From Luteibacter aegosomatissinici (GTDB lineage Bacteria > Pseudomonadota > Gammaproteobacteria > Xanthomonadales > Rhodanobacteraceae), in the NCBI RefSeq assembly GCF_023078495.1, contig NZ_CP095742.1:3906001-3970000 (forward strand): DNA of 64,000 bases. Direction: 5' to 3'. Under the pieces are notes generated by a model. The model was given only the letters and a program-made list of their open reading frames with translations. It was not told the origin of the DNA and made no database searches. A program made the translations under genes and the position numbers. Positions 1 through 9,625 of the stretch are shown in pieces. The first letter of the stretch is position 1. The number at the start of each line of letters is the position of its first letter.

Positions 1-714
<714 letters not shown>

Positions 715-756
715 CTACCCCGTCCGGCCAGGCCACCCGTCACCTAAAGGTTCCAG

Positions 757-772
757 AGAATCAGCCGATTCT
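757..772. promoter_or_regulatory. 6-4-6 inverted repeat between divergent tgt and fliK-like genes
   Basis: AGAATC and GATTCT arms are separated by AGCC, in the short divergent region between tgt and the fliK-like gene. It could be an operator or a small stem in a leader. No protein partner can be named from the sequence. Confidence 0.25.
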
Positions 773-832
773 TACGAGCACACAGGAGCGCATCCACCAC
801 GGATAACGCCCAGGCCCCCGGAGGACCTGCCC

Positions 833-1996
833 TTGATCATCCAGCCGACCAGCCTCGCCGCCCAGCTTTGGGCCGGTGCGGCCGCGGGTACCACAGCGGC
901 CACCACCCAGTCATGGGCGGTGGGCACGCTGCTTGCCGCCCGCCTGCTCGGCCAGACCGACGTGGGCAAGGTCCTCCTCGATATTGGCGGCATGGCGGTG
1001 GAAGCGGATGCGGCGGGCACGTCGCTGCCGCAGCAGTTCCAGGTGCGCGTGATGACCCAGGGTCCCCAGCCGCAGCTGGAGATCGTGGTCGGGAACACGG
1101 ATGAGCGCATCGCCATGCAGGGCCTGCGCGAGCGGCTACCCCTGCAGAATGGTTACTCGCAGTTGCTCAGCGTGCTTTCTGCCCTCGCCCGTCGGCCGGT
1201 CGCTCGCGTGCTCCCCGAGCCGCTGCGCACCGCGCTGGCCACGCTCGAGGCATCGATCAGCAAGCCCGATGACGTAAGCACGCCCGAGGGCATGAAGCAG
1301 GCCATCGCCAAGAGCGGTGCGTTCCTGGAAGCCCACCTGGCCGAGCCACATAACGAAGCGCCGGCGGCTGACGATTTCAAGGCGGCGCTGCTGAACCTGC
1401 GCCGTGCCCTGGCGGACATCCCGCAGACACGCCAGGCCATGATCCAGGCGCCGTCGCGCCAGTTCACCGATACACCACCCCCTCTTGCCCAGCGCGCGCT
1501 CGTGGCGCAGCCGCGTGCGGAGGAACTGTTGGCGGATGAAGAAACCGCCGACGGCCTCGTTTCGCACCTGCGCACCGATGTGCGCGCCGCGCTGTCGCGC
1601 GTGGAAATCGGCCAGCTGGAATCGCAGCCACATGCCGGTTTGTGGATGGTTGAAATCCCGTTGACCGGCGTTCGCGGCTACGACGTGCTGCAGCTTCGCA
1701 TCGAGGAAGGCAAGCCCTCGCAAGGCGAGCCCGAAGGTATGTGGACCGTGGGCTTCGCTATCGATCCGCCGACCCTAGGCGCCGTGCAGGGCGAAGTGCA
1801 GCTGCGGGGATCGCGCGTGTCGGTGCGCCTGTGGGCTCAGTATCCCGAGACCGTGTCGCGCCTGGAGAACGAATTCACCACGCTGCGCCGCGTGCTCGAG
1901 AAGAGCAAGCTGCAGCTTGACCACTTTGCCTGCATGCACGGGCTACCCGTACCGACGGGCGCGTACAGCGCCGTCCTTCTCGAAGCACGCGCATGA
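833..1996 (+). CDS. flagellar hook-length control protein FliK family, TTG start
   Basis: This 387-residue protein looks like a FliK-family hook-length control protein: an Ala/Gln-rich variable N-terminal half, and a C-terminal domain (about residues 285-380) with the FliK-type pattern of LWMVEIPL, FAIDPP, GAVQGEVQLRG and VSVRLWAQ beta strands. The frame is open further upstream, but those codons lie antisense to tgt and are low complexity. A GGAGG at 820-824 is correctly spaced from the TTG at 833, giving MIIQPTSLAAQL, so that start is chosen. It overlaps the next gene by ATGA. No other flagellar gene is in the window, so a role in flagellar or other type III export is inferred from family only. 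Clear domain, unproven job. Confidence 0.75.
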   Translation: MIIQPTSLAAQLWAGAAAGTTAATTQSWAVGTLLAARLLGQTDVGKVLLDIGGMAVEADAAGTSLPQQFQVRVMTQGPQPQLEIVVGNTDERIAMQGLRERLPLQNGYSQLLSVLSALARRPVARVLPEPLRTALATLEASISKPDDVSTPEGMKQAIAKSGAFLEAHLAEPHNEAPAADDFKAALLNLRRALADIPQTRQAMIQAPSRQFTDTPPPLAQRALVAQPRAEELLADEETADGLVSHLRTDVRAALSRVEIGQLESQPHAGLWMVEIPLTGVRGYDVLQLRIEEGKPSQGEPEGMWTVGFAIDPPTLGAVQGEVQLRGSRVSVRLWAQYPETVSRLENEFTTLRRVLEKSKLQLDHFACMHGLPVPTGAYSAVLLEARA

Positions 1997-2256
1997 CCCA
2001 GTCGCTCCCTTCACCGCGCCGCAGCGTCACGCTGCGGATGGCCACCCCTACCAGCAACGGCAATACCCAACGCATCGATGCCGATGGCGTGAAGGCGCTG
2101 CTGGACCGCGCACAGCTGCTTGGCCTGGCGCCGCACCTGGATCCGCAGATTGCGACGCTGCTGGCTGCAGTTCGGCTGCGCGATGACGTGCCGTCGGAGT
2201 TGTACGCCGCGCTGGCGGCCGTCGTCGGCACGCTATTGAACGCGACGCACGATTAA
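1993..2256 (+). CDS. small FlhB C-terminal-domain-like protein (EscU/YscU/HrcU export-switch tail)
   Basis: An 87-residue protein whose last 60 residues resemble the cytoplasmic tail of FlhB/YscU export-switch proteins: ALLDRAQLLGLAPHLDPQIATLL followed by a VPSELYAALAAVVGTLL helix. The membrane half of FlhB is absent and the NPTH autocleavage motif is not visible, so this is a stand-alone tail. It starts in the ATGA overlap with the FliK-like gene, so the two are almost certainly co-translated. Such FliK/FlhB-tail pairs are known in xanthomonads, but their exact role is unclear. Its stop shares a TTAA with the convergent murD2 stop. Confidence 0.7.
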   Translation: MTQSLPSPRRSVTLRMATPTSNGNTQRIDADGVKALLDRAQLLGLAPHLDPQIATLLAAVRLRDDVPSELYAALAAVVGTLLNATHD

Positions 2257-3605
2257 GCGATGCCGAGGCCCTGGATGCTGGCGGCCTTTGCCTCGAACCC
2301 GGCCATCTCCGCAAAGCGCTTGCCGCGGTCCGCGTAGTCCTTGAATTGATCAAAGCTGGGCGCGCCCGGCGACAGCACGACCGTACCCCTCCCATGCAAC
2401 GCATTGCGCGCGGCGCCGACGGCAGCGGCCAGGTCGGTGGCACGGAATACGTTGGCGACGCCTGCGACCTCGAGCGCATCGGCAATGCGCGGGCCATTCC
2501 GGCCCTGGCAGATGATGGCGTCGGGCGCGTGCTTGCGCATGGCGTCGACGAACACCGACCAATCCAGCCCACGGTCATGCCCGCCGACGATGAGCGCAAC
2601 GTGCCCGTCGTGCACACTTTCCAACGCGGCAAGGCTCGCCAGCGGCGTGGTGCTGATCGAATCGTTGATCCAGCGCAGCCCATCCCGCTCGCCCAGCGGT
2701 TGCAAGCGGTGCGGCAACGGCAGGAAGGTCGCAAGCGCGGGTGCCGCGGCGCGTGCGTCCAGCCCCATCAATTCCAGGGCCGCCAGGGCAGCACAGGCGT
2801 TGATCGCGTTGTGCAGGCCAGGCGCTGCCACCTTACCCGCCGCGAGCACGCGCTCATCACCACGCCGGATCCACCCCTCGGCCACGTGCCAGCCGGCCGT
2901 GCCGCCGAACGTATTCAGGCCGGGATGATCGAGCGCACGGTCGAGGAGCGACGGCTGCATGCCGTTGACCAGCACGCGCGCGGACGCCGCGAGCAGTTTC
3001 AGCTTGTCATCCACGTAGCGTTCGCGCGAGCCATGCCAGTCGAGGTGCTCCTCGTACAGGCTGGTCACGACACCCAGATCGACACCCATCGCTTCGCCGG
3101 TCTGGAAACTGGAAAGCTCGATCACCCAGAGATCGGCATCCCCTTCATCCAGTTCCAGCAATGGCAAGCCGATATTGCCGGCCAGCGCCGTACGCACGCC
3201 GAGTGAACGAGCTAGGTGCGCGATAAGCGCCGAGGTGGTGCTCTTGCCCTTGGTGCCGGTCACCGCAATGGTTCGCGCGCCGGGGTGGCCACCAAACCAG
3301 AGCGCCGTGCCCGACGTAAAGTGCGTACCTGCGGCCTGCGCCTCCAGCAACTCGGGTTTGTACGCTGAAATGCCCGGCGATTTGATCACCACGTCATAGC
3401 GCGAAAGCGCCTGGGCATCCGGCGGCGTCGCAATAACGCCCGCACGCGGGTAGGCCGCCGCGGCGACATCCCCTTCGTCGGCACCCACGTAGAGATCGAC
3501 GGGCGTTCCCGGCAGGCGCCGGGCAAGCGCATCAAGCGCCGCCCGCCCTTCCCGGCCAAACCCCCAGACGGCAATGCGCTTGCCGGCCAGGTCAGCCCAG
3601 CGCAT
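2253..3605 (-). CDS. murD2: UDP-N-acetylmuramoyl-L-alanine--L-glutamate ligase
   Basis: This Mur ligase (450 residues) has the MurD fold: an N-terminal Rossmann segment IAVWGFGREG (11-20), the ATP-binding GTKGKST (117-123), ELSSFQT, and a C-terminal NDSISTTPLASL / GGHDRGLDW region. In Xanthomonas the MurD homologue encoded beside MurL adds L-Glu rather than D-Glu to UDP-MurNAc-L-Ala (MurD2). Adjacency to murL here supports that specificity over ordinary MurD. The start is the ATG at 3605, preceded by GGAG with good spacing; an upstream in-frame TTG at 3617 is less likely. The gene overlaps murL by 14 bases. Substrate specificity cannot be read from sequence alone. Confidence 0.85.
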   Translation of the reverse strand: MRWADLAGKRIAVWGFGREGRAALDALARRLPGTPVDLYVGADEGDVAAAAYPRAGVIATPPDAQALSRYDVVIKSPGISAYKPELLEAQAAGTHFTSGTALWFGGHPGARTIAVTGTKGKSTTSALIAHLARSLGVRTALAGNIGLPLLELDEGDADLWVIELSSFQTGEAMGVDLGVVTSLYEEHLDWHGSRERYVDDKLKLLAASARVLVNGMQPSLLDRALDHPGLNTFGGTAGWHVAEGWIRRGDERVLAAGKVAAPGLHNAINACAALAALELMGLDARAAAPALATFLPLPHRLQPLGERDGLRWINDSISTTPLASLAALESVHDGHVALIVGGHDRGLDWSVFVDAMRKHAPDAIICQGRNGPRIADALEVAGVANVFRATDLAAAVGAARNALHGRGTVVLSPGAPSFDQFKDYADRGKRFAEMAGFEAKAASIQGLGIA

Positions 3606-4941
3606 CCAGTGCTCCAAGCAAGCGCGCCGGCACCAGGTGCGATGCGCCCGGCTTCAGCCAGGGCTCAAGCGCCAGCTCCGATGCATCGAGCTGCGGCAGG
3701 ATCTCGCGGCGGAAGCGCGCCACGAGGGCGTCCTCCTGCCACTCCGGCCGCGTCGACAGGGCATATAGCGCAGCGCGCGCCTCAGCACCTTCGCCCACGC
3801 ATTCGAACGGCTTGTGGTCGTGGTATTCGAGCAACGCATCGAACGCGTCGGCCAGGTCCGGATCATCCAGCAGGTTGCGGCCAAAGATCTGCAGCAGCCG
3901 CGGCTTGGGCATGAACGGCGCCAGCGCCAGGAATACGAAGTGGCACTTCGGGCACTGACCGCACCAGCGATCCGCCGGCTTGGGGCCGAGGATACGGAAA
4001 TTGCGGTTGCAGCTTGAAAACACGTTGAAGTACTCGCCACCCAGCCGCGCGAACGCGCTGGTCACCGCCAGCTCGGACCATGGGCGCAGCAGCGAGCAGT
4101 AGTCCAGGTCGGCGGCGACGTGCGAGTGCACGTAATCGTGGAAGGTCTTCTCGAAACCGAAGCCCTTGCTCCACTGGTGATTCACTTCCTGGCCTTCGTA
4201 TTCGAGCGTGGCGACTGACGCCGAGCGCTCGTTGGCGAAGACGATGGAATCGTAACCGTAGAGCACCGCAGCCACGACGAGGATCGCCGAGTTGATCGCG
4301 GTGACGGGGATGTGTCCGTTCCACGCGCCGAGCCGGTTCAGCTCGAACAGGCCGGGTGCCAGTTCGCGCGAGATGTTCAGCGTAGAGAGGCCCGTGCGTG
4401 CGGCGCACTCGGCGATGAGGGGCGAATTACCCACCCAGGTCGCCGTGGCGTCGGCGCCGATCGATTTCACAGCCTCGACCGCCACCACCGAATCCTTGCC
4501 GCCACCGATGGGCAGCAGCGACCGCTGCGGCAAACCGATCGCCGGTGCGGAGGCAGGTGCCGTGCCGTTGTGCGGGAACCGTATGCGGCTTCGCAAATCC
4601 AGCCGGTTCCGGTAAGCGAACTCAGCCAGGCCATGCAGGTAGAGCGCGTCGAACATCGACGCGCCCTCCGCATCCAATGGCTCGCCTTCCACCACGATCG
4701 ACGGTGGAATGCCCGCTTTGTAATAGCTGACGCCGGCCACCAGGTGGAGCAGGCGCAACGCGGCCGCCAAAGCCGCCTCGCGCCCCGCCGGTACGGCCGG
4801 CGCACCGGGGAACGTGATGCGCTCCACCAGCTCCGGGCCCTCATCGAACGCATAAGCCAGTTCAGCCACGCCATCGGCATAGCCGTGGCGGACAAAACGG
4901 AAGCGCTGGCTTTCGCGCGGATCGGCGAGCACGGTGGTCAC
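3592..4941 (-). CDS. murL: UDP-N-acetyl-alpha-D-muramoyl-L-alanyl-L-glutamate epimerase
   Basis: MurL epimerises the terminal L-Glu of UDP-MurNAc-L-Ala-L-Glu to D-Glu in an ATP- and Mg-dependent reaction, replacing glutamate racemase in this lineage. The 449-residue protein has the family features: a PP-loop-like GGGKDS (146-151), the NERSASVATLEYEGQEVNHQWSKG block (about 237-260), and a CGQCPKC cluster (327-333). It sits between lysAC (ATGA overlap at its start) and murD2 (14-base overlap), so the three are co-transcribed and co-translated. The biochemical role is established for the Xanthomonas orthologue; its application here rests on family and context. Confidence 0.88.
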   Translation of the reverse strand: MTTVLADPRESQRFRFVRHGYADGVAELAYAFDEGPELVERITFPGAPAVPAGREAALAAALRLLHLVAGVSYYKAGIPPSIVVEGEPLDAEGASMFDALYLHGLAEFAYRNRLDLRSRIRFPHNGTAPASAPAIGLPQRSLLPIGGGKDSVVAVEAVKSIGADATATWVGNSPLIAECAARTGLSTLNISRELAPGLFELNRLGAWNGHIPVTAINSAILVVAAVLYGYDSIVFANERSASVATLEYEGQEVNHQWSKGFGFEKTFHDYVHSHVAADLDYCSLLRPWSELAVTSAFARLGGEYFNVFSSCNRNFRILGPKPADRWCGQCPKCHFVFLALAPFMPKPRLLQIFGRNLLDDPDLADAFDALLEYHDHKPFECVGEGAEARAALYALSTRPEWQEDALVARFRREILPQLDASELALEPWLKPGASHLVPARLLGALDALG

Positions 4942-7550
4942 GGCAAAAGCACCTCATCGGCTGCATCACGCAAGTTGTAGCGCGATGCCATCACGGCGCC
5001 ATAGGCGCCTCCTTGTGCAATAAGTATCACGTCATCCTCGAACGATTCGGGCAAACGCCGGTCGGAACCAAGGATATCGCCTGATTCGCAGATCGGGCCG
5101 ACCACCTGGTACATCGTGGTGGCGGGCTCGCCAAACCGGGAGAGGTTGGCGATCTCGTGCCATGCATCGTACAGGGCGGGGCGGATCAGGCTGTTCATGC
5201 CGGTATCCAGGCCCAGGTAACGGATGTTGCTGCCCTTTTCCTTTTCCTGCGTGACCCTGGCCAGCAAGACGCCGGCATCGGCCACGAGGAAGCGACCGGG
5301 CTCCATCCACACCTGGAACTGCGGGTAGGCCTGGCGCACGGCCATCAGCACGCGATCCAGCGCCACGATATCCAGCGCGGTTTCACCCGGATGCGAGGGC
5401 ACGCCCAGGCCGCCACCGATGTTCAGCACCGTGATGGTGCCGATACGCTCGGCAAGCGCCGCCAGCTGCGAATACACCTCGCCCCAGTGCGCGGCATCCA
5501 GGATGCCGGAGCCGAGGTGGGCGTGCAGGCCGATCACCCGTGCGCCGGCGTCGTCGGCCAGGCGCAGGAAGCGATCGACCTGCTCGATGGGCACGCCGAA
5601 CTTGCTGCCGGTGCCGCCCGTCTTCACCTTCTGGTGATGGCCCAGGCCGCGGCCCAGGTCCACGCGCAGCACGATGTCGCGGCCGCGGAACAGGTCACCC
5701 CAGTGTTCGATCGGGTGCAGCGCATCGATGGTGATGGTGGCGCGGGTTTTCAGCGCGGCCTCGAAATCGCGGCGCGCGGCGAAGTTGGGCGTGAACAGCA
5801 GCGGCGCGCTTTCCGGGACCACGGCCGAGACCGCCTCGAGTTCGCCCGGCGAAACGCATTCGAACGCAAAGCCCTCTTCCGCGAGCACCTTGAGGATGCC
5901 CGGGTGCGTGTTCGCCTTCACCGCGTAATGCGCCCGGTCCACGGCCTGCAGCGATTTCACCTTCCGCGCCTGCGCACGCACGGTGGGCAGATGGTAGGCG
6001 TAGCGGGGCGTGCGCTCCTGGGCGAGCTGCAGCAGGCGCGGGCGCTCACCCTGCCACCATGCGGCGGCGGGCAACGGGGCCTCGCCACTGCCGTACAGCG
6101 ATTGCCAAGCGGGGCCGAACACCATGCTGTCGTCGGTGCGCAGCGCACCGGCGCCGATGAGCAGTTCGTGCAGGCGCGGCAGCATCTCGTCAACGACATC
6201 CTCGTCCACCACGAAGGTGAGGTTGAGGTTGTTCGATGACTGCGAGATGAGATGCACGCGCAACTGGCCAAACTCGGCCAGCACACCGGAAAGTTTGTGC
6301 AGCATGGAGCGCATGCCGCGGCCCACCAGCGTGATCGCGGCGCACGGGGCGATCACCTTCACCCGGCACACCCGGGCCAGGTCGGCGGCAAGCGCCGCGA
6401 TGGCGTCCGAGTCCAGCAGGTTTTCCGTGGGATCCAGCGAAACCGTGACGTTGGTTTCCGCCGAACCAATCAGGTCCACCGACAGGCCATGGCGCTTGAA
6501 TGCATCGAACACATCGGCAAGAAAACCGACCTGCTGCCACATGCCCACCGATTCCATGGACACCAGCGTGATGCCCTTGCGTGCGCTGATCGCCTTGATG
6601 CTCGGCGCATGCTCGCGCACCTCGGGCCCGATGACCGTGCCTTCCAGTTCCGGACGGTTGGTGTCCTTCACCAGCAGCGGCACACGGGGTTCGCGCAGCG
6701 GCGAAAGGCAGCGCGGGTGCAGCACCTTGGCTCCCGTGGAAGCGATTTCCTGGGCTTCTTCGTAGTCGAGGCGCTGGAGTAGCCGCGCGCCAGCGACCTG
6801 GCGCGGATTCGCGCTGAACATGCCCGCCACGTCGGTCCAGATCTCGACACGCGCCGCGGCCAGCAACGCGCCGAAGTACGCTGCCGAGGTATCCGAACCA
6901 CCACGCCCCAGCAACACGGTGCGGCCCTCCTCATCCCTGGCGATAAAGCCCTGGGTAATGAAGACATCGCCGCGCGCGGCGAGCGCCGCCGACAGCGCCG
7001 GATCGGGATGCGGCTCGACCATGGCCGAGAGCAGGCGCGTGCGTTCGTTCTGGTTGGGCAACGCCACCGCGTTCAGGCACTCGCGCGCATCCAGCCATGC
7101 CGTGGGCAGGCCGTTGGCACTGAGGAATGCCGCGCCCAGGGCGCTGGACATCAGCTCGCCGTGCGCCTGCACGGCCGCCTGCCAGGCCAGCTCGCCGAGT
7201 TCGGCGGGGCCGGTGTCGGCAAGGCTGGCGAGATCGGCCAGTCGCGCGCCGAGGGTCTCGGGGAGTGCCAGCGACATCTCGCCCAGCAGGGCATGGTGGC
7301 GATCGGCCAGTGCGGAGGCCGCATCCGAGCGGCGTTTGGGTTCCGTGTGCGTGCAAAGCTGTTTCAGGCCATCCGTAATACCGGACAGGGCCGAGACCAC
7401 GATCAGCACGCGCGCGCCTTCGGCGCGACGGCTGGCGGCCAGCTCGAGGATATTGCGCCAGCGTGCGGCGGTGGCAACGGAGGTGCCGCCGAACTTCATG
7501 ACGATCCAGGGCGCGTTGGCAGGCAACGGCGCGTTTGCGTTTTCGCTCAC
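4938..7550 (-). CDS. lysAC: bifunctional aspartate kinase / diaminopimelate decarboxylase
   Basis: A fusion of the first and last enzymes of the lysine pathway. Residues about 15-460 are aspartate kinase, with KFGGTSV (19-25), LGRGGSDTSA and two ACT-like regulatory segments. Residues about 490-870 are diaminopimelate decarboxylase, with the PLP lysine in YAVKAN (Lys545), HAHLGSGI, EPGRFLVADAG and CESGD. Such fusions are typical of Xanthomonadaceae and relatives. The start is uncertain: the GTG at 7550 gives 870 residues, close to the family length, while an ATG at 7565 adds five. An ATG at 7682 adds an implausible basic leader. It heads an operon with murL and murD2 and is divergent from an amino-acid permease. 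Confidence 0.93.
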   Translation of the reverse strand: MSENANAPLPANAPWIVMKFGGTSVATAARWRNILELAASRRAEGARVLIVVSALSGITDGLKQLCTHTEPKRRSDAASALADRHHALLGEMSLALPETLGARLADLASLADTGPAELGELAWQAAVQAHGELMSSALGAAFLSANGLPTAWLDARECLNAVALPNQNERTRLLSAMVEPHPDPALSAALAARGDVFITQGFIARDEEGRTVLLGRGGSDTSAAYFGALLAAARVEIWTDVAGMFSANPRQVAGARLLQRLDYEEAQEIASTGAKVLHPRCLSPLREPRVPLLVKDTNRPELEGTVIGPEVREHAPSIKAISARKGITLVSMESVGMWQQVGFLADVFDAFKRHGLSVDLIGSAETNVTVSLDPTENLLDSDAIAALAADLARVCRVKVIAPCAAITLVGRGMRSMLHKLSGVLAEFGQLRVHLISQSSNNLNLTFVVDEDVVDEMLPRLHELLIGAGALRTDDSMVFGPAWQSLYGSGEAPLPAAAWWQGERPRLLQLAQERTPRYAYHLPTVRAQARKVKSLQAVDRAHYAVKANTHPGILKVLAEEGFAFECVSPGELEAVSAVVPESAPLLFTPNFAARRDFEAALKTRATITIDALHPIEHWGDLFRGRDIVLRVDLGRGLGHHQKVKTGGTGSKFGVPIEQVDRFLRLADDAGARVIGLHAHLGSGILDAAHWGEVYSQLAALAERIGTITVLNIGGGLGVPSHPGETALDIVALDRVLMAVRQAYPQFQVWMEPGRFLVADAGVLLARVTQEKEKGSNIRYLGLDTGMNSLIRPALYDAWHEIANLSRFGEPATTMYQVVGPICESGDILGSDRRLPESFEDDVILIAQGGAYGAVMASRYNLRDAADEVLLP

Positions 7551-7588
7551 GGTTCTCTTTTGCATCGGTTGGGAAATGAGGCGCACCA

Positions 7589-7635
7589 GGGGCCACCAGG
7601 GCCCCGATACATCCCCCGGAGTGTTGCGCCGCAAC
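7589..7635. promoter_or_regulatory. two inverted repeats in the lysAC / permease divergent region
   Basis: GGGGCC-ACCAG-GGCCCC lies at 7589-7605, and the palindrome GTTGCG-C-CGCAAC at 7623-7635. Both are between the divergent lysAC and APC permease starts. The first would form a hairpin in a lysAC leader; the second is operator-like. No lysine-riboswitch architecture is recognisable. Function is inference. Confidence 0.3.
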
Positions 7636-7712
7636 GAGAAAAAGGCAACGAGCCCCTTCACATACGTCCCTACCCACGCCATCCTCTCGCTTTCCCCTGC
7701 AAAGCGCCGCCC

Positions 7713-9026
7713 ATGGATTCCCCCGGATACGCCCGCCGCATCAATCTCATGGACGCTGCGCTCATCGTGGTCGGCGGCATCATCGGCGGCGGCATCTTCC
7801 TTAATCCGGGTATCGCCGCCCAGCGCACCAGCTCCGGCTGGGTGTTGCTCGCCCTGTGGGTCGCGGGTGGCCTGCTCACCCTCGTCGGCTGCCTCTGCTA
7901 CGCCGAGCTTGGCGCGCGCCGGCCGCAGGCGGGCGGCAGCTACGTCTACCTGCGCGAGGCCTTCGGCAAGCTGGCTGGGTTCCTGTTCGGCTGGACGATG
8001 CTGCTGGTGATCTACAGCGGCAGCAGCGCGGCCGTGGCGACCATTTTTGGCAGCTACGCGACATCGGTATTCGGGCTGTCCCCCACCCTGGTGAAACCGC
8101 TGGCCGTGGGGGCCCTGGTCTTCGTCACCGGCATCAACCTGTTTGGCATCCGCCTCGGCGCGCAGGTGCAGAACGTATTCGCCATCCTCAAGCTGGCCGC
8201 CATCGCGGTGCTGGTCATCACGGGCCTCGCTTTCGCCGGCGCGGGTACCAGCCAGGCCATGGCGCCCAGCCCCACCGCCGTCACGGGCGGCCTGGCCGGG
8301 GCCCTGCTACCGGTGCTGTTCGCCTTCTCCGGCTTCAGCTACCTCAACAACCTGGCCGGTGAGGTTCGCGACCCCCAGCGCACGCTGCCCCGCGCGCTGG
8401 TGCTGGGCATGCTGATCGTGATCGCCGCGTACGTCCTCACCAACTACGCTTACCTGGCCGTGCTGGGCCACGACGGGCTCGCCGCCAGCCAGGCCCCCGC
8501 CGCCGATGTGATGAGCCGGGTATTCGGCGCCGCCGGCGCGAAGCTGATCGCCATCGGCATCGCCATTTCCACCCTGGGCTTCTGCAATATCACGCTCGTG
8601 GCAGGCGCCCGCGTCCTCCAGGTCATGGGCGAGGATGGCCTGTTCTTCGCCAGCGTGGCCCGGCTGCACCCGAAGCACCGTACGCCCAACATCGCGCTCG
8701 CGGCACTTTCAGCCTGGGCGATCGTGCTGGTGCTGGTCGCCAATTACGGCCAGTTGCTCGATTTCGCGGCCTTTGGCGACTGGGCCGCGTATGCGGTCAC
8801 GATCGCCACCCTGTTCTGGTATCGCCGCCATGTGAAGGAACGCCCGAGCTTCGTCACACCGGCTTATCCCCTGCTCCCGCTGCTGTTCCTCGCCACGGTC
8901 ATCGGCGTGGTCATCGCCTACTCGTGGTCCAAGCCGCTCAGCGCGGCGGTGGTCTGCGCCGTGGTGGTGGCCGGCCTGCCCGTCTATGCCGTATGGCAAC
9001 GGCTGTTCAGTAAAGGCGCTCGCTGA
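7713..9026 (+). CDS. APC-family amino-acid permease
   Basis: A 437-residue integral membrane protein of the amino acid-polyamine-organocation family. The N-terminus MDSPGYARRINLMDAA runs straight into the diagnostic first helix GGIIGGGIFLNPG. Further hydrophobic segments follow at regular spacing, about twelve in all, with FSGFSYLNNLAGEVRDP in the helix 6 region typical of LAT/basic amino-acid exchangers. The ATG at 7713 is chosen because it begins the conserved N-terminus; upstream codons are antisense to lysAC. The substrate cannot be assigned. Divergence from lysAC makes a lysine or related amino-acid substrate possible, but this is only context. Confidence 0.85.
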   Translation: MDSPGYARRINLMDAALIVVGGIIGGGIFLNPGIAAQRTSSGWVLLALWVAGGLLTLVGCLCYAELGARRPQAGGSYVYLREAFGKLAGFLFGWTMLLVIYSGSSAAVATIFGSYATSVFGLSPTLVKPLAVGALVFVTGINLFGIRLGAQVQNVFAILKLAAIAVLVITGLAFAGAGTSQAMAPSPTAVTGGLAGALLPVLFAFSGFSYLNNLAGEVRDPQRTLPRALVLGMLIVIAAYVLTNYAYLAVLGHDGLAASQAPAADVMSRVFGAAGAKLIAIGIAISTLGFCNITLVAGARVLQVMGEDGLFFASVARLHPKHRTPNIALAALSAWAIVLVLVANYGQLLDFAAFGDWAAYAVTIATLFWYRRHVKERPSFVTPAYPLLPLLFLATVIGVVIAYSWSKPLSAAVVCAVVVAGLPVYAVWQRLFSKGAR

Positions 9027-9073
9027 ACGGAGGCCCGGATGCCACAATGGCCCGGTTCAGCTGAGGAAAGCAG

Positions 9074-9625
9074 ATGGCACAGCAAGGCCCGACGTCTCCC
9101 GTACCCGTACCCACACCGCAAGGCGCCACGGATGTGCCGCCCAAGCCCGTACGCGAAGGCATCGACCTGATCGTCAACGATGAGCGCTTTCGCCACACCG
9201 GCGACAAGGCCATGCCGTTGCTGTGGTACCTGCGCGACGTGTTGCGCCTCACGGGCGCCAAGTACGGTTGCGACCAGGGTAACTGCGGTTTCTGCACGGT
9301 CATTGTCGATGGCAAGGCGATCGCCAGTTGCCAGACCAAGATGGAAGGGATGGCCGGCAAGCGCGTCACCACCATCGAAGGGCTCTCCGGCAAGGATGGC
9401 AGCCTGCACCCCGTCCAGCAGGCATGGATCGATGAAGACGCGATCATGTGCGGCTTCTGCCAGCCCGGCCAGATCATGGCCGCGGTGGATCTGCTGAACC
9501 ACCAGAAGAATCCATCCGATGCCGATATCGACAAGATCGGCAACCTGTGCCGTTGCGGCAGCTACGGCCGGATCCGCAAGGCCATCAAGCGCGCCGCAGT
9601 CAGCATGAAGGACAAGAAGGCATGA
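9074..9625 (+). CDS. (2Fe-2S)-binding subunit of a molybdenum hydroxylase (IorA-like)
   Basis: A 183-residue iron-sulfur subunit of the xanthine dehydrogenase/isoquinoline 1-oxidoreductase family, passing electrons from the molybdenum subunit. The N-terminal plant-type ferredoxin motif is C66-x4-C71GFC74 with C86; the C-terminal helical domain carries CGFCQPGQ and LCRCGSYGRIR, together ligating two [2Fe-2S] clusters. Compared with classical IorA it has an N-terminal extension of about 25 residues rich in Pro. GAGGAAAG precedes the ATG with good spacing. It overlaps the following molybdopterin subunit by ATGA, so the two are one translational unit. No FAD subunit or cytochrome is adjacent. Confidence 0.88.
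   Translation: MAQQGPTSPVPVPTPQGATDVPPKPVREGIDLIVNDERFRHTGDKAMPLLWYLRDVLRLTGAKYGCDQGNCGFCTVIVDGKAIASCQTKMEGMAGKRVTTIEGLSGKDGSLHPVQQAWIDEDAIMCGFCQPGQIMAAVDLLNHQKNPSDADIDKIGNLCRCGSYGRIRKAIKRAAVSMKDKKA

Noticed and set aside
7551-7712. Lysine riboswitch upstream of lysAC
   Set aside because: None of the conserved lysine-aptamer segments can be found; only simple inverted repeats are present.
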